From positions 1 through 38,219 of the forward strand of contig DUOB01000145.1 in NCBI GenBank assembly GCA_012839035.1: a DNA stretch of 38,219 nt. The letters are read 5' to 3'. Under the pieces are notes generated by a model, which saw only the letters and a list, made by a program, of their open reading frames with translations, was not told the DNA's origin and did not search any database. Source of the stretch: Propionibacterium sp. GTDB lineage: Bacteria > Actinomycetota > Actinomycetes > Propionibacteriales > Propionibacteriaceae. Made by a program: the position numbers and the translations under genes. This document shows, one piece after another, positions 10,081 to 20,672 of this stretch (position 1 is its first letter; every line of letters starts with the position of its first letter).

Positions 10081-10893
10081 TCAACCGCGGACGCCGGCCG
10101 CCAGATCGTCGAGCACTTCCTGCAGGCCGGTGAGGTTGGTGGGATCCCCGGCGTCCTCCGCCGCGATCATCGTCCGCACCAACGCCGACCCGACGATGAC
10201 GCCGTCGGCGAACTGCGCGATCTCACGTGCCTGCTTGCCGTTCGAGACGCCCAGGCCGATGCCCACCGGCACCTCCGGACGTAGTGCCCGGATGCGGCGG
10301 ACAAGTTCGGGAGCCAGGTCGGACGACTCGTCCCGGGTCCCGGTGACGCCCATGACCGCGGTGGCATAGACCCATCCCCGGCAGGCGTCGACCGTGGCAG
10401 CGATCCGTTCGTCCGACGACGACGGGGCGACGAGGAAGATCCGGTCCAGACCGTGGGCGTCGGAGGCGACCATCCACTCGTCGGCCTCGTCCGGGGTCAG
10501 GTCCGGCGTGATCAGTCCGCAGCCACCGGCATTGGCCAGATCCCGGGAAAACCGGTCCGCGCCATAACGCTCGACCAGGTTCCAATAGGTCATGACGACG
10601 GCACGACCGCCGGCTTCGGTGACCGCTTCCGCGGCGGCGAAGGCGTCCTTGGTTCGCAATCCCCGGGCCAGTGCCGAGGTGCCCGTCCGCTGGATGACCG
10701 GCCCGTCCATGACCGGATCGGAATAGGGCAGGCCGATCTCCACCAGGTCACAGGAACGGGCCATCGCGCGGAGTGCATCGAGGGAGGTCGGCACGTCGGG
10801 ATAGCCCACGTGCATGAAGCCGATCAGCGCGGCACGACCCTCGGCCTTCGCAGCCGTGAGCACGGCTCCGGACTTGCCCGTGTCGAAACTCAT
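10081..10893 (-). CDS. trpA: Tryptophan synthase alpha chain
   Basis: The 270-residue TIM-barrel subunit splits indole-3-glycerol phosphate to indole and glyceraldehyde-3-phosphate and passes indole through the tunnel to TrpB. The catalytic acids are visible in [17 protein letters not shown] as Glu52 and Asp63, matching Glu49 and Asp60 of E. coli. Phosphate-binding loops appear at [10 protein letters not shown] and VIVGSALVR. Length is normal. Its ATG overlaps the TGA of trpB by 4 nt (10890-10893), so translation is coupled and stoichiometric. Confidence 0.97.
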   Translation of the reverse strand: MSFDTGKSGAVLTAAKAEGRAALIGFMHVGYPDVPTSLDALRAMARSCDLVEIGLPYSDPVMDGPVIQRTGTSALARGLRTKDAFAAAEAVTEAGGRAVVMTYWNLVERYGADRFSRDLANAGGCGLITPDLTPDEADEWMVASDAHGLDRIFLVAPSSSDERIAATVDACRGWVYATAVMGVTGTRDESSDLAPELVRRIRALRPEVPVGIGLGVSNGKQAREIAQFADGVIVGSALVRTMIAAEDAGDPTNLTGLQEVLDDLAAGVRG

Positions 10894-12134
10894 TCCATGT
10901 CACCTGTCGTCATGTCGGCGCTGCCGTCGAGCCCGAACCATTTGATTGCGGTCTCCACGTCCTTGTCACCGCGGCCCGAGAGGTTCACCAGGATGAGCGG
11001 CTCGGCGTCAGGATCCGTCTCGGCCACCCGCTGACCGATGCGCAGCGCCCCGGCCAGCGCGTGGGCGGATTCGATGGCCGGCATGATGCCCTCGGTCTGC
11101 GTCAGAAGTTTGAGCGCGTCCATTGCCTCGGCATCGGTGACCGGCTCATAGTGCGCACGGCCGGTGTCGGCCAACCACGCATGTTCCGGTCCCACACCCG
11201 GATAGTCGAGTCCGGCGGACACCGAGTGGGATTCCCTGGTCTGACCGTCCTCGTCCTGCAGGACGAAGGTGCGCATCCCGTGCAGCACACCCAGCTGTCC
11301 CTCGGTGATCGGCGCCGCGTGGCGTCCGGAGTCCAGCCCCTTGCCGCCGGCCTCGAAGCCGTAGAGCTCGACGCCCTTGTCCCCGATGAAGTCGGCGAAA
11401 ATGCCGATTGCGTTCGAGCCACCCCCGACGCAGGCAGCCACGTAGTCGGGCAGGCTGCCATAACGGGCCTGCAGTTGATGCTTGGCCTCGGTGGAGATGA
11501 TGCGCTGGAACTCGCGGACGATCAGCGGGAAGGGATGCGGCCCGCCGACCGAACCGATCAGATAGTGCGTGTCGTCGACCGTGGCCACCCAGTCCCGCAG
11601 CGCCTCGTTCATCGCATCCTTGAGGGTCTTCGAACCCGACCGGACGGCCACGACCTCCGCGCCGAGCATCTGCATGCGGGCGACGTTGAGGGCCTGCCGG
11701 TCCGTGTCCACCTGTCCCATGTAGACCCGGCACTCCATGCCGAACAACGCGGCCGCGGTCGCGGTCGCCACGCCGTGCTGACCGGCCCCGGTCTCCGCGA
11801 TCAGGCGCGTCTTGCCCATGCGCTTGGTGAGGAGCGCCTGGCCGAGCACGTTGTTGATCTTGTGCGAGCCGGTGTGGTTGAGATCCTCGCGTTTGAGCAC
11901 CACACGGGCATTGCCCGCGTGGGCGGAGAACCGCGGCACGTCGGTGATCGGGCTGGGCCGCCCGACATATTCGGTGTGCAGGCGCCCGAGCTCCGCAGCG
12001 AACTCGGAGTCGTGACGGGCCTCCTCGAACGCCTGCTCGAGCTGGGCCAGGGCGGCGTACAACGCCTCGGGCACGAACTTGCCACCGAACCGGTCGAAGT
12101 GACCAGCGGCGTCGGGCAACACTCGGGGTTCCAC
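10890..12134 (-). CDS. trpB: Tryptophan synthase beta chain
   Basis: The 414-residue PLP enzyme joins indole and serine to make tryptophan. The PLP lysine is Lys92 in [10 protein letters not shown]. Other family signatures are [21 protein letters not shown] (phosphate of PLP) and [11 protein letters not shown] near the C-terminus. It starts 39 nt after trpC and shares an ATGA junction with trpA. The protein has the standard N-terminus of the trpB1 type ([15 protein letters not shown]). Confidence 0.98.
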   Translation of the reverse strand: MEPRVLPDAAGHFDRFGGKFVPEALYAALAQLEQAFEEARHDSEFAAELGRLHTEYVGRPSPITDVPRFSAHAGNARVVLKREDLNHTGSHKINNVLGQALLTKRMGKTRLIAETGAGQHGVATATAAALFGMECRVYMGQVDTDRQALNVARMQMLGAEVVAVRSGSKTLKDAMNEALRDWVATVDDTHYLIGSVGGPHPFPLIVREFQRIISTEAKHQLQARYGSLPDYVAACVGGGSNAIGIFADFIGDKGVELYGFEAGGKGLDSGRHAAPITEGQLGVLHGMRTFVLQDEDGQTRESHSVSAGLDYPGVGPEHAWLADTGRAHYEPVTDAEAMDALKLLTQTEGIMPAIESAHALAGALRIGQRVAETDPDAEPLILVNLSGRGDKDVETAIKWFGLDGSADMTTGDME

Positions 12135-12173
12135 GATGTCTCCAGAAATGATTCGGGGGCGGTTGGCGACCGG

Positions 12174-12956
12174 TCAGCGACCGGCGGCGAGCATGGCGCG
12201 CACGGCATCGGCGGGATCAGCGCCGGTGACGAGTGCCTCGCCGACCAGAGCCACATCCGCGCCGGCCGCCGCGAACTCGGCGATGTCGGCCGCGGTGCGC
12301 ACTCCGGACTCTGCCACCTTGATAACACCTTCCGGGATGTCAGCGGCCAAGCGGGCGAAATTTGAACGGTCAACCTCGAGTGTTTTCAGGTCGCGGTTGT
12401 TGACGCCCAGCACGTCGGCGCCGACCGCGAGAGCCCGCGCCACCTCTTCACGGGTGTGCGCCTCGACCAGAGCGGTGAGGCCGAGTTCCGTGGCGTACGC
12501 CAACAGATCCGCCAACTCCTTGTCATCGAGGGCCGCCACGATCAGCAGCACGAGGTCCGCGCCGTGGGCCCGGGCCTCGAGGATCTGATAGTCCGTGACC
12601 ACGAAGTCCTTGCGCAGGACCGGCACATCGACACGGGCGCGCACTGCGACCAGGTCGTCGAGCGACCCGTGGAAGCGGCGCTCCTCGGTCAGGACCGAGA
12701 TCGCGGAGGCCCCGCCCTCGGCATAGCTGGCGGCGAGGGCAGCAGGGTCGGTGATCGCGGCGAGCTGTCCCTTGGACGGGCTCGACCGCTTCACTTCGGC
12801 GATCAGCCGAACGCCCGGGGAACGAAAGTCGGCGCGGGGGTCACGGGGCGCAGGCAGAGCAGCAACGCGCTCGCTCAGCTGTGCAACGGACACGGCTTTC
12901 TGCCGTGCCGCCAGATCTTCCCGAACCCCGACGATGATGTCGTCGAGAACGGTCAT
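12174..12956 (-). CDS. trpC: Indole-3-glycerol phosphate synthase
   Basis: The 260-residue TIM barrel converts carboxyphenylamino-deoxyribulose phosphate to indole-3-glycerol phosphate. Signatures are [13 protein letters not shown] (catalytic Lys near the N-terminus), [13 protein letters not shown] and [14 protein letters not shown], and the end [15 protein letters not shown]. The ATG overlaps the stop of the small HGxxPAAW protein by one base (TGATG at 12956). trpD, trpF and trpG are absent from the window; in many actinobacteria they lie elsewhere and PriA replaces TrpF. Confidence 0.97.
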   Translation of the reverse strand: MTVLDDIIVGVREDLAARQKAVSVAQLSERVAALPAPRDPRADFRSPGVRLIAEVKRSSPSKGQLAAITDPAALAASYAEGGASAISVLTEERRFHGSLDDLVAVRARVDVPVLRKDFVVTDYQILEARAHGADLVLLIVAALDDKELADLLAYATELGLTALVEAHTREEVARALAVGADVLGVNNRDLKTLEVDRSNFARLAADIPEGVIKVAESGVRTAADIAEFAAAGADVALVGEALVTGADPADAVRAMLAAGR

Positions 12957-13189
12957 CAGTCCTGCCCGAGACCCATCTTGTTCATCACGCCGCCCACGAC
13001 CGGGGCCAGCGCAAAGACGATCCCGCCCACGATGGCGATCGGCACGTTGATCGACGGGAACTCACCCGAACCGGACAGGAAAGCGATGGTCAGGATGACC
13101 GCTCCGATGAGGGCCATGATCGAGCCCGTCCACGCCGCAGCGGTGCGGCCGTGGTGGATCTCCTTGACGGTGGTGCGGCGACGATTCAT
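12956..13189 (-). CDS. HGxxPAAW-family small membrane protein
   Basis: The 77-residue protein has two hydrophobic segments separated by a short loop. The N-terminal motif reads HHGRTAAAW, so it matches the HGxxPAAW family that sits between TIGR02234 and trpC genes in many actinobacteria, but with Ala where the family name has Pro. Function is unknown. It is embedded in the trp operon: 37 nt after the upstream membrane protein (with GAGAGGG before its ATG) and overlapping the trpC start by one base. Position suggests a role linked to tryptophan synthesis or to its coupled expression. Confidence 0.85.
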   Translation of the reverse strand: MNRRRTTVKEIHHGRTAAAWTGSIMALIGAVILTIAFLSGSGEFPSINVPIAIVGGIVFALAPVVGGVMNKMGLGQD

Positions 13190-13226
13190 CGATCCCTCTC
13201 TCAGGCAGGCTCAAAGCAGCTTCGCG

Positions 13227-13838
13227 TCATTCTCGCCGATCAGGGCTGTTCCTGCCAGTCGGATCGCTATCGTGGTCCGCGTTTGTCTCCGTCGGGTCGA
13301 ATCCGGCGTCCATCGCCTTCCAGACGTCAGCGGCATCGTCCTCGGCCACGGTGGCGGCGCGGGCGGCCCGGCGGGCGTACTTGTCCCGGCGTTCCGGCCA
13401 GCGCCCGGCACGGGCGAGGAGTACGCCCGAACCGGCCACCACGAGCACGCCACAGAGCAGATAGATCCAGCGAACCCCGGTCGCGGACGGTTCCTCTGCT
13501 CCGGGGGCGAGACCAGGGCCCGTCGACAGGTCGACCCCGCTGAGGGTCGCGGTGGCAGCGACAGCGATCATTCCGACGCCCAGGACCGTCAGCAGCCCCC
13601 CGAGCACCCGCTTGGCCCGGCGACCGGACAGTGCCGCGAGCCCGGTCCCGGCCGCCGCAGCTCCTGCGAGCACACCAGCGAGCGAACCGGTCGCCACGTT
13701 GCCGGTGACGCCCGCGGTCACCGCCGGATGGGTCCACCAGTTCTGGGTGGCGAGCAGCAGACCGATGAGGCCACCGGCTGCCAACAGCACGAAGGCAAGG
13801 CCGCGCTCCCGCGCCCCCGAAACCTTCCCGTCAGTCAT
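13227..13838 (-). CDS. Tryptophan biosynthesis-associated membrane protein (TIGR02234 family)
   Basis: The protein is about 203 residues with four hydrophobic segments and an acidic, Asp/Glu-rich C-terminal tail. The first helix region, then ATQNWWT, and the RWIYLLCG segment late in the protein fit the TIGR02234 family, whose genes lie next to trpE or trpC in actinobacteria. The biochemical role is not established. Its start lies inside the end of trpE: I prefer ATG 13838; GTG 13844 is two codons earlier. No clear ribosome site is visible, so it is probably translated by coupling to trpE. Confidence 0.85.
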   Translation of the reverse strand: MTDGKVSGARERGLAFVLLAAGGLIGLLLATQNWWTHPAVTAGVTGNVATGSLAGVLAGAAAAGTGLAALSGRRAKRVLGGLLTVLGVGMIAVAATATLSGVDLSTGPGLAPGAEEPSATGVRWIYLLCGVLVVAGSGVLLARAGRWPERRDKYARRAARAATVAEDDAADVWKAMDAGFDPTETNADHDSDPTGRNSPDRRE

Positions 13839-15375
13839 GGGCACCGGTGTTTCGGCTCGTGAGATCGGTGAGGCCCTCGGCTGCGAGGACCGCCTTCAGC
13901 ACCGCTGCCGCCTTGTTGCTGCACTCGGCGTCCTCGTTGGCCGGGACGGAATCCGCCACGATGCCGGCGCCCGCCTGCACGAACGCCGTGCCGTCCTTGA
14001 TCAGCGTGCTGCGAATCGCGATCGCCGTGTCGGAGTCCCCGTTGAAGTCGAACCAACCGACGACACCCCCATAGACGCCCCGTCGGGTGCGTTCCAGTCG
14101 TTCGATGATCTCCATGGCCCGGACTTTCGGTGCGCCCGACAGCGTGCCCGCCGGGAAACAGGCCAGCGTCGCGTCGAGGGCGGTCCGTCCGGGTGCGAGC
14201 CGGCCGGTGACCGCGGCTTCCAGGTGCATGACGTGGGAATAGCGGCGTACTTTCATGAACTCCACCACCTCCACGCTCCCGGGGAGACAGACCCGGCCCA
14301 GATCGTTGCGACCCAGGTCGACGAGCATCAGGTGTTCCGCCCGCTCCTTCTCGTCCGCGAGCAGGTCGGCCTCGAGGGCGGCATCCTCCGCGGGATCGGC
14401 ACCCCGGGGTCGGGTGCCGGCGATCGGATGGGTGATGGCCTTTCCGTCCCTGACCGTGACGAGCGCCTCGGGCGAGGAGCCCACGATGTCGAACCCGTCG
14501 AGCCGGACCAGGAACAGATAGGGGCTCGGATTCACCAGGCGCAGCCGGCGATAGACCTCGAAGGCGTCGGCGGCCCCGTGGATCTCGAAGCGCTGGGAGA
14601 CCACGATCTGGAAGGCCTCCCCTGCCTCGATCTCGGCGATCGCGGCGCGCACGCACTCCTCGAACTCCGCGCTGGTGCACTGGCGCACGACAGCGTCGCG
14701 CTCCGCGGGCTCTGCCGTGCGGATGCGGGTCAGCGGCGCCACCGGGCGGGCCAGATCCGCGACCATCTGCTCGACCCGAGCGACGGCGTCCGCATAGGCC
14801 TGATCCACCCGCTCATCGGTCGCATCGAAGTTGATGGCGTTGGCGAGCAGCCACACCTCACCGGTTTCGTGATCGACCGCGGCCAAGTCGCTGACCAACA
14901 GCATCGCGAGTTCCGGAACCTGCAGATCGTCCACGGTGTTCTCGGGCAGCCGCTCGAGGCGTCGCACGATGTCATACCCCAGATAGCCGACGAACCCGGA
15001 TGTCAGCGGCGGGAGGCCGGGTTGTGGTTCGCCGGAGATCAACAGGTCGAGCGACCGTTTCAGCGCGTCCAGTGGATCCCCGCCCTCCCCGGCGGCCGCG
15101 GGCAGTCCCACCGGGACATTGCCGTCCCAAACCGCCTGGCGCTCGCGACTCGTCAGCGTGGCCGCGGCACGGACGCCGATGAAGGACCACCGGGAGCGCA
15201 CACCGTGTTCGACCGATTCCAACAGGAAGGTCCCCGGCCGGGACTGGGCAAGACGGTGGTAGAGGCTGACCGGCGTGTCCGCGTCGGCGATCACCCGGGT
15301 GGCGACGGTGATCACGCGCCGGTCGGTGGCGAGGGTCCGGAACTCCTCCAGGGACGGGGTGATGGTCGGGGTCAC
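13831..15375 (-). CDS. trpE: Anthranilate synthase component I
   Basis: The 514-residue subunit converts chorismate to anthranilate, using ammonia from its TrpG partner, which is not in this window. The N-terminal tryptophan-binding LLES motif is at residues 51-54 with a Ser at 64, so feedback inhibition by tryptophan is expected. The catalytic domain has [36 protein letters not shown] and [10 protein letters not shown]. Its ATG overlaps the hisI stop (ATGA at 15372-15375) and its end overlaps the next gene. There is no room for a trp leader peptide or attenuator directly before it. Confidence 0.97.
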   Translation of the reverse strand: MTPTITPSLEEFRTLATDRRVITVATRVIADADTPVSLYHRLAQSRPGTFLLESVEHGVRSRWSFIGVRAAATLTSRERQAVWDGNVPVGLPAAAGEGGDPLDALKRSLDLLISGEPQPGLPPLTSGFVGYLGYDIVRRLERLPENTVDDLQVPELAMLLVSDLAAVDHETGEVWLLANAINFDATDERVDQAYADAVARVEQMVADLARPVAPLTRIRTAEPAERDAVVRQCTSAEFEECVRAAIAEIEAGEAFQIVVSQRFEIHGAADAFEVYRRLRLVNPSPYLFLVRLDGFDIVGSSPEALVTVRDGKAITHPIAGTRPRGADPAEDAALEADLLADEKERAEHLMLVDLGRNDLGRVCLPGSVEVVEFMKVRRYSHVMHLEAAVTGRLAPGRTALDATLACFPAGTLSGAPKVRAMEIIERLERTRRGVYGGVVGWFDFNGDSDTAIAIRSTLIKDGTAFVQAGAGIVADSVPANEDAECSNKAAAVLKAVLAAEGLTDLTSRNTGAHD

Positions 15376-15842
15376 TGGGCAGCCTCCTCGGCGGTCTCAT
15401 GAGTGGTTCCGGCGGAGTCCCCGGCGCGGCCAGAATCCTCGTCGGTGAACAGCAGGTGGGTGTCGAAGCAGCTCGTCGAGCCCAAGTGGCAGGCCGGTCC
15501 GGTCTGGTCCACCCTGACCAGCAGCGTGTCCCCGTCACAGTCGAGTCGGACCGTCCGGACCCGCTGGACGTGGCCGGATTCCTCGCCCTTCATCCACAGT
15601 TTGTTGCGGCTGCGGGACCAATAGGTGCCCCGGCCGGTCGTCAACGTGAGGTGGAGGGCCTCGTCGTTCATCCAGGCCATCATCAGCACCTGCCCGCTCG
15701 TCGCGTCCTGGACGACAGCGGGCACGAGGCCGTCAACGTTGCGTTTCAGGAGATCAGCCACGGATGCGGGCAATGTGGACCCGTCGGCGGGAGTGTTCCC
15801 GGCCGGAGTCCCGTGGTGTGGGGTCTGGTCGCTCTCGGTCAC
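15372..15842 (-). CDS. hisI: Phosphoribosyl-AMP cyclohydrolase
   Basis: The 156-residue enzyme opens the purine ring of phosphoribosyl-AMP in histidine synthesis. The core has [30 protein letters not shown] and the zinc/magnesium site DCDGDTLL with Cys residues in [12 protein letters not shown]. The N-terminal 25 residues are a low-complexity Thr/Pro/Gly extension and the last 20 are acidic; both lie outside the conserved domain. It overlaps trpE by 4 nt, so histidine and tryptophan genes share a transcript. Only about 50 nt separate it from the upstream gene. Confidence 0.95.
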   Translation of the reverse strand: MTESDQTPHHGTPAGNTPADGSTLPASVADLLKRNVDGLVPAVVQDATSGQVLMMAWMNDEALHLTLTTGRGTYWSRSRNKLWMKGEESGHVQRVRTVRLDCDGDTLLVRVDQTGPACHLGSTSCFDTHLLFTDEDSGRAGDSAGTTHETAEEAAQ

Positions 15843-15893
15843 CGCGCCAGTCTGCCAGTCCCGGTGCGTGGCCCCGCGCCGCCGCTCGGATGC

Positions 15894-16550
15894 TCAGATG
15901 CTCAGATCGGTGGTGGCCAGGCGGGCCAGCGCGGCGTCATCCCCGACCAGTCGCACGTGACTGTGCGCCTGCCGACCATAGGCATAGAGCATCAGTTCGG
16001 ACGGCTGACCGATGATCGTGACGATCTCCCCACCCGCCATGACGCGGACCGTATCGGGTTCTCCGGGGGCACCGTCCTCCTGTGGGCGTTCGAGGACAAC
16101 CCCCACCTCGGCCCGTCGGAACAGCGCGCGGCCCATGAGTTTCATCCGCCGCCACATCCAGTCCTCGACCTCATCGGGGAGATTCCTGGGGTCGACCGGT
16201 GCGTCACCGGCGCGGCGTACATCCTCGTGATGGACGAAGAACTCGACCGTGTTCGCCTCTTCGTCCACACCGGGGAACGCAAAGACCGACAACCGGGCGG
16301 GTCCCCTGCGCACGCGGTCCACCAGCTCGGGGTAGGGCCAGCGCGCCTTGGTCTCGCTCATCCGCCGCTCCGTCAGTCCGGCGAGCGGTTTGGCCACGAT
16401 GCCGGGGGCACCCAACGGGTCGGTCTCCCGGATCCACAGATGGGCGGCGAGATCGTGCGTGGTCCAGTCACCGCACAGGGTCGGGGCATCGGGGCCGGCC
16501 TGTTCCAGCGCATCGCACAGCTCAGCACGTTCGGACTTCGCGAATCTCAC
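15894..16550 (-). CDS. TIGR03085-family metal-binding protein (DinB/maleylpyruvate isomerase-like fold)
   Basis: The 218-residue protein begins RFAKSERAELCDALEQAGP and continues TLCGDWTTHDLAAHLWIRE, typical of the actinobacterial TIGR03085 group. The histidines in TTHDLAAHLW and in EFFVHHEDVRRA are the likely metal ligands of the four-helix DinB-like bundle. Members may be mycothiol-linked transferases or isomerases, but the substrate is unknown. It lies 41 nt after the unrecognised gene and 51 nt before hisI. The stop region contains a small direct duplication (GATGCTCA twice). Confidence 0.82.
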   Translation of the reverse strand: MRFAKSERAELCDALEQAGPDAPTLCGDWTTHDLAAHLWIRETDPLGAPGIVAKPLAGLTERRMSETKARWPYPELVDRVRRGPARLSVFAFPGVDEEANTVEFFVHHEDVRRAGDAPVDPRNLPDEVEDWMWRRMKLMGRALFRRAEVGVVLERPQEDGAPGEPDTVRVMAGGEIVTIIGQPSELMLYAYGRQAHSHVRLVGDDAALARLATTDLSI

Positions 16551-16591
16551 ATTCGGCAGACTACACAGGCCGGACCGGGCCGCGGGACCCG

Positions 16592-17164
16592 TCAGGCCTT
16601 CGGCAACCGGTCATACAGTCTGTTGCTGAACTCCGCGAGGTCCTCGATCGGCATCTCCGGCTCGACGGCGATCGTCACCAGGTAGCCGCCCCGCAGGAGC
16701 GCCACGCACTGCCCTTGCCGATCGATCCAGCCACAGCTGAAGCGGTCGAACCGGGCCAGGTCCCGCAGTCCGACCGCGGCATCGTAGTCGGCGAGCGAGG
16801 TGACTCTGCCCTCTTCGACGACCACGCGGATCGGGTCCGCCCCACCGCTGGTCACATAGTCGACATTGTGGTGTTGACCGTGCGGCAGGAGCGGCCCGTC
16901 GGACGGTGCCTGCCGGTGTGTCCCCACGGTCCGGGGCAGCTGCAACCCCTCGAGCGGTATGGCGAAGAGGTTCGCAGGCGGCCGGCTGGCGATCCGGCCG
17001 GCCTCCGTCGTGTCGGTCGTCTGCCGGACGCTGACGACCGCGACGGGCACGAGCAACAGGACCAGCGTCGCGAGCAGCCAGCGGTAGCCGAGCGCATCGG
17101 GCGGCCGTTGCGCGTCTTCCTCAACGTCGGGATCTGCGCCCGGCCGCGGCCCCATGAGTGCCAT
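16592..17164 (-). CDS. Membrane-anchored protein of unknown function
   Basis: The 190-residue protein is not one I recognise. It has an acidic, Pro-rich cytoplasmic N-terminus of about 25 residues, one hydrophobic segment (WLLATLVLLLVPVAVVSV), then an exported domain of about 140 residues with two Cys (FSCGWID and GQCVALL) that could form a disulphide. The topology suggests an extracellular domain tethered to the membrane. The start at 17164 has GAGG seven bases upstream and lies 9 nt after the end of gatB, so it is probably co-transcribed with gatCAB. Confidence 0.75.
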   Translation of the reverse strand: MALMGPRPGADPDVEEDAQRPPDALGYRWLLATLVLLLVPVAVVSVRQTTDTTEAGRIASRPPANLFAIPLEGLQLPRTVGTHRQAPSDGPLLPHGQHHNVDYVTSGGADPIRVVVEEGRVTSLADYDAAVGLRDLARFDRFSCGWIDRQGQCVALLRGGYLVTIAVEPEMPIEDLAEFSNRLYDRLPKA

Positions 17165-17173
17165 GGACCGGCC

Positions 17174-18676
17174 TCAGGTCAGCTTCTCGAGGATCAGCTC
17201 ACGCACCCGGGCGGCGTCCGCCTGCCCCTTCATCTCCTTCATCACCGCACCGATGAGGGCCCCGGCCGCCTGCACCCTGCCGCCGCGGATCCGCTCCGCG
17301 ACGTCCGGGTTGGCTGCGATCGCCGCGTCCACGGCAGCGGACAGTGCACCGTCGTCGGAGACCACGACCAGCCCGCGTTGCTCGACGACCTCCCGCGGGG
17401 TGCCCTCCCCGGCCAGCACACCATCGAACACCTGACGCGCGAGCTTGTCGTTGATCAGCCCCTCATCGACCAGCGCCTGGACCTCCGCGACCTGCGCCGG
17501 CGTGACGCCGAGGTCCTCGGGCGCGACTCCGGCCTCGTTCGCGCGCCGCGCGAGCTCGGACAGCCACCATTTGCGCGCCGCCTGCGGGGCACAGCCCGCG
17601 CGTACGGTCTCGTCCACCAGATCCACCGCATCCGCCGCGACGACATCGCCGAACTCGCGGTCGGAGAAGCCCCACTCCCCCGCCAGCCGCTGGAGGCGCT
17701 GCGCCGGGGGCTCGGGCAGATTGGCCCGGAGCTCCTCGACCCACGCGCGGCTCGGGGCGACCGGCACCAGGTCGGGCTCGGGGAAATAGCGATAGTCCTC
17801 CGCCGTCTCCTTGGGGCGCCCCGCGGTCGTGCTCTGGGTGTCCTCGTGCCAGTGGCGGGTCTCCTGGGTGACCGTCCCGCCGGCGTCCAGAACCGCGGCC
17901 TGGCGCATGATCTCGTGCCGCACCGCACCCTCGACCGACCGCAGCGAGTTCACGTTCTTGGTCTCGGTGCGGGTGCCGAACTCTGCCGCCGGATCGGGAC
18001 GCAGCGAGACGTTCGCGTCGCAGCGCACGTTGCCGCGCTCCATCCGGGCGTCGGAGACGTCGAGCGCCTTCATCAGATCGCGGATCGCCCCGACATAGGC
18101 CTTGGCCACCTCGGGTGCCTTGGCCCCCGCGCCCTCGATGGGACGGGTGACGATTTCGATGAGGGGTACGCCGCAGCGGTTGTAGTCCAGCAGCGAATAG
18201 TCGGCCCCGTGGATGCGCCCGGTCGAACCGCCCACGTGGGTCGACTTGCCGGTGTCCTCCTCCATGTGGGCCCGCTCGATCTCGACCCGGAAGGTCTCCC
18301 CATCGACATCGACGTCGATCCAGCCGTCGAACGCGATCGGTTCGTCGTATTGCGAGATCTGATAGTTCTTCGGCATGTCCGGATAGAAATAGTTCTTCCG
18401 GGAGAACCGGCACCACTCCGCGATGTCGCAGTTGAGCGCGAGTCCGATCCGGACCGCCGACTCGATGGCCTTCGCATTCGCCACCGGCATCGAACCGGGC
18501 AGCCCCAGACACACGGGGCAGGTCTGCGTGTTGGGCTCCGCCCCGAACTCCGTCGAGCACCCGCAGAACATCTTGGACGCCGTGTTCAGCTCGACGTGCA
18601 CCTCGAGGCCGAGCACCGGGTCATAACGATTGATCGCGTCGTCGAAGTCGACGATCTCGTGCGCCGCCGTGGTCAT
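17174..18676 (-). CDS. gatB: Asp-tRNA(Asn)/Glu-tRNA(Gln) amidotransferase subunit B
   Basis: The 500-residue subunit binds the misacylated tRNA and activates the acyl group by phosphorylation. The N-terminal cradle has [19 protein letters not shown], and with the later cysteine pair ([10 protein letters not shown]) it gives the zinc site. Further signatures are [17 protein letters not shown] and YRYFPEPDL. The C-terminal YqeY-like helical tail ends [19 protein letters not shown]. Its ATG overlaps the gatA stop (ATGA, 18673-18676). The gene set implies that Gln-tRNA or Asn-tRNA is made by the indirect route. Confidence 0.97.
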   Translation of the reverse strand: MTTAAHEIVDFDDAINRYDPVLGLEVHVELNTASKMFCGCSTEFGAEPNTQTCPVCLGLPGSMPVANAKAIESAVRIGLALNCDIAEWCRFSRKNYFYPDMPKNYQISQYDEPIAFDGWIDVDVDGETFRVEIERAHMEEDTGKSTHVGGSTGRIHGADYSLLDYNRCGVPLIEIVTRPIEGAGAKAPEVAKAYVGAIRDLMKALDVSDARMERGNVRCDANVSLRPDPAAEFGTRTETKNVNSLRSVEGAVRHEIMRQAAVLDAGGTVTQETRHWHEDTQSTTAGRPKETAEDYRYFPEPDLVPVAPSRAWVEELRANLPEPPAQRLQRLAGEWGFSDREFGDVVAADAVDLVDETVRAGCAPQAARKWWLSELARRANEAGVAPEDLGVTPAQVAEVQALVDEGLINDKLARQVFDGVLAGEGTPREVVEQRGLVVVSDDGALSAAVDAAIAANPDVAERIRGGRVQAAGALIGAVMKEMKGQADAARVRELILEKLT

Positions 18677-20184
18677 GCGAGGCTCCCTTCGAGGGTGGGG
18701 ATGCGGTCGAGCAGGGCACCGTCCCAGGTCTGCTGCAACGAACGCTCCAGCGCGGCGCCGACACGATAGAGCCGGTCGTCCTTCATCGCCGGCGCCATCA
18801 CGTGGAAGCCCACGGGCAGCCCGTCCTCGGGTGACAGACCGGCCGGGAACGAGGCCGAGGCGTTGCCGGCCAGGTTGGAGGGGATGGTGCAGAGGTCGTT
18901 CTTGTACATCGCCAGCGGATCGTGGATCCGCTCCCCCAGCCTGAACGCTGTCGTCGGTGTGGTCGGGGAGACCAGCACGTCGGCCTGCGTGAAGGCGTTG
19001 TCGAAGTCCCGCTGGATGAGCGTGCGCACTTTCTGCGCCGAGCCATAGAACGCGTCGTAGTAGCCGGCCGACAGCGCATAGGTGCCGATGATGATGCGCC
19101 GCTTGACCTCATCGCCGAAGCCCTCACCGCGGGTGAAGCTCATGACGTCCTCCGCCGACCGGGCACCGTCGTCGCCGGCGCGCAGGCCGTAGCGCATCGC
19201 GTCGAAGCGGGCGAGGTTCGACGAGGCCTCCGCGGGGTGGATCAGATAATAGGCAGCCAGCGCATAGTCGAAGTGCGGACAGGAGACCTCCACCACGTCG
19301 GCACCCAGGGACTCCAGGCGCGCGACGGTCTCGGCGAACACCTGCTCGACCCCCGCCGCGTACCCCTCACCGCCCAACTCCTGCACCACACCGATCCGCA
19401 GGCCGGACACGTCACCGGAACGGGCCGCCCCAACAACGTCGGGCACGGGGGCGTTGATGGAGGTCGCGTCGCGCGGGTCGTGGCCACCGATCACCCGGTG
19501 CAGGAGCGCCGCATCGAGCACGGAGCGCGCACAGGGCCCGGGCTGATCCAGGGACGAGGCCAGCGCGATCTGGCCATAGCGGGACGTGCCACCATAGGTC
19601 GGCTTGACCCCGACGGTGCCGGTCACCGCGCCCGGCTGGCGGATCGATCCCCCGGTGTCCGAACCGATCGCCAGAGGCGCCTCGAAGGCGGCCAGCGCAG
19701 CGGCCGAGCCACCACCCGAACCACCCGGAATCCGGTCGAGGGCCCAAGGATTGCGGGTGGGGCCGAAGGCGGAGTTCTCCGTCGACGAGCCCATCGCGAA
19801 CTCGTCCAGGTTGGTCTTGCCGAGGATGACGATGTCGGCGTCGAGAAGGCGCTGGGTAACCGTCGCGTTGTAGGGCGACACCCACCCCTCCAGCATTCTC
19901 GACCCGGCCGTGGTCGGCCCCACGGTCCAGTTGAAAACATCCTTGAGCGCAAGAGGTACGCCGGCCAGCGGCCCCAGTTCGTCCCCCGCGGCGCGCTTGG
20001 CATCCACACGGCGCGCGGCGGCGAGCGCCTCGTCGGCGGCCACGTGCACGAACGCGTTGACCGCCGGGTCGACGGCCGCGATCTGATCGAGGTGCGCCTG
20101 CGTGATCTCCTCGGCGGACCGTTCCCCGGAGGCGATCTGTCCGGCGAGCTCGACGGCGCTGGCGCGCAGGATGTCGCGGCTCAT
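18673..20184 (-). CDS. gatA: Asp-tRNA(Asn)/Glu-tRNA(Gln) amidotransferase subunit A (amidase)
   Basis: The 503-residue amidase hydrolyses glutamine and feeds ammonia to GatB. The Ser-cisSer-Lys triad is visible: Lys81 in LALKDVF, Ser156 in [11 protein letters not shown] and Ser180 in [12 protein letters not shown]. Two positions support the start at 20184: GGGGGAGGAAGC lies directly upstream, and [14 protein letters not shown] is the normal N-terminus. The frame stays open upstream to 20565, but that part is antisense-like and overlaps gatC. The ATG overlaps the gatC stop by 4 nt. Confidence 0.97.
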   Translation of the reverse strand: MSRDILRASAVELAGQIASGERSAEEITQAHLDQIAAVDPAVNAFVHVAADEALAAARRVDAKRAAGDELGPLAGVPLALKDVFNWTVGPTTAGSRMLEGWVSPYNATVTQRLLDADIVILGKTNLDEFAMGSSTENSAFGPTRNPWALDRIPGGSGGGSAAALAAFEAPLAIGSDTGGSIRQPGAVTGTVGVKPTYGGTSRYGQIALASSLDQPGPCARSVLDAALLHRVIGGHDPRDATSINAPVPDVVGAARSGDVSGLRIGVVQELGGEGYAAGVEQVFAETVARLESLGADVVEVSCPHFDYALAAYYLIHPAEASSNLARFDAMRYGLRAGDDGARSAEDVMSFTRGEGFGDEVKRRIIIGTYALSAGYYDAFYGSAQKVRTLIQRDFDNAFTQADVLVSPTTPTTAFRLGERIHDPLAMYKNDLCTIPSNLAGNASASFPAGLSPEDGLPVGFHVMAPAMKDDRLYRVGAALERSLQQTWDGALLDRIPTLEGSLA

Positions 20185-20477
20185 GCTTCCTCCCCCAGGA
20201 TCCGCGGGACGCGGAAACGATCGTCCTCGGTGGACGGGGCCATGCCGAGGGCGGCCTCCCGCGGGAGTGACGGCTCGAGTTCGTCCGGGCGGAAGACGTT
20301 GGTGAGCGGCTCGGGGTGGGATGTGGGCGGCACGTCCGTCGTGTCCAGTTCGGACACCTGCGCCATCGATTCCAGAATCACCTCCAACTGAGGTGCCAAG
20401 CGGGCGAGTTCGTCCTCGCTCAGCGCGATCCGGGCCAGCTGTCCCAGCTTGGCCACCTCCGACACCGTCAATGCCAC
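20181..20477 (-). CDS. gatC: Asp-tRNA(Asn)/Glu-tRNA(Gln) amidotransferase subunit C
   Basis: The 98-residue subunit wraps around GatA and stabilises the complex with GatB. The sequence [23 protein letters not shown] and the linker [19 protein letters not shown] are typical, and the end has [10 protein letters not shown]. The start is GTG 20477, with AAGGAG six bases upstream; this gives the standard length. It is the first gene of the gatC-gatA-gatB operon. Confidence 0.95.
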   Translation of the reverse strand: MALTVSEVAKLGQLARIALSEDELARLAPQLEVILESMAQVSELDTTDVPPTSHPEPLTNVFRPDELEPSLPREAALGMAPSTEDDRFRVPRILGEEA

Positions 20478-20536
20478 GTCCGTCTCCTTCGCCAATCCGC
20501 CACCGGCCGCGGTCGGTCCCGGCGGCACGCGCGCCC

Positions 20537-20565
20537 ATCGTAGTGGTGCGGCCGCCACCGATCAC
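20537..20565 (-). promoter_or_regulatory. Candidate gatCAB promoter
   Basis: On the minus strand, GTGATC (20565-20560) and TACGAT (20542-20537) are separated by 17 bases, a fair match to housekeeping sigma boxes. Transcription would begin near 20530, about 50 nt before the gatC GTG. The 195-bp gap up to 20672 is shared with the divergent ACT-domain gene, for which I see no convincing promoter. Confidence 0.4.
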
Positions 20566-20672
20566 CGCACCGGACGGGCCAGTCTCGAACGGGACGTTAC
20601 AACCGCGTGTCAGTCGCGAGGCACGCGTGGGATTGCCTGGCTTGTCAGCCGGGCGTGGGTCAAGATGGCAGC

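Noticed and set aside
8416-10284. 622-residue open frame on the plus strand
   Set aside because: It is antisense to the CPBP-like gene, the SCO1-like gene and trpA; its composition is high in Gln/Pro/Arg/His and no family is recognisable.
15372-15400. trp leader peptide or attenuator before trpE
   Set aside because: trpE overlaps hisI by 4 nt, leaving no leader; no Trp-rich small frame with competing hairpins was found there.
13552-15402. 616-residue open frame on the plus strand
   Set aside because: It is antisense to trpE.
16199-18769. 856-residue open frame on the plus strand
   Set aside because: It is antisense to gatB, the unrecognised membrane-anchored gene and the TIGR03085 gene, is rich in Arg/Gly/His/Asp as expected of GC-rich shadow frames, and has no recognisable domain.
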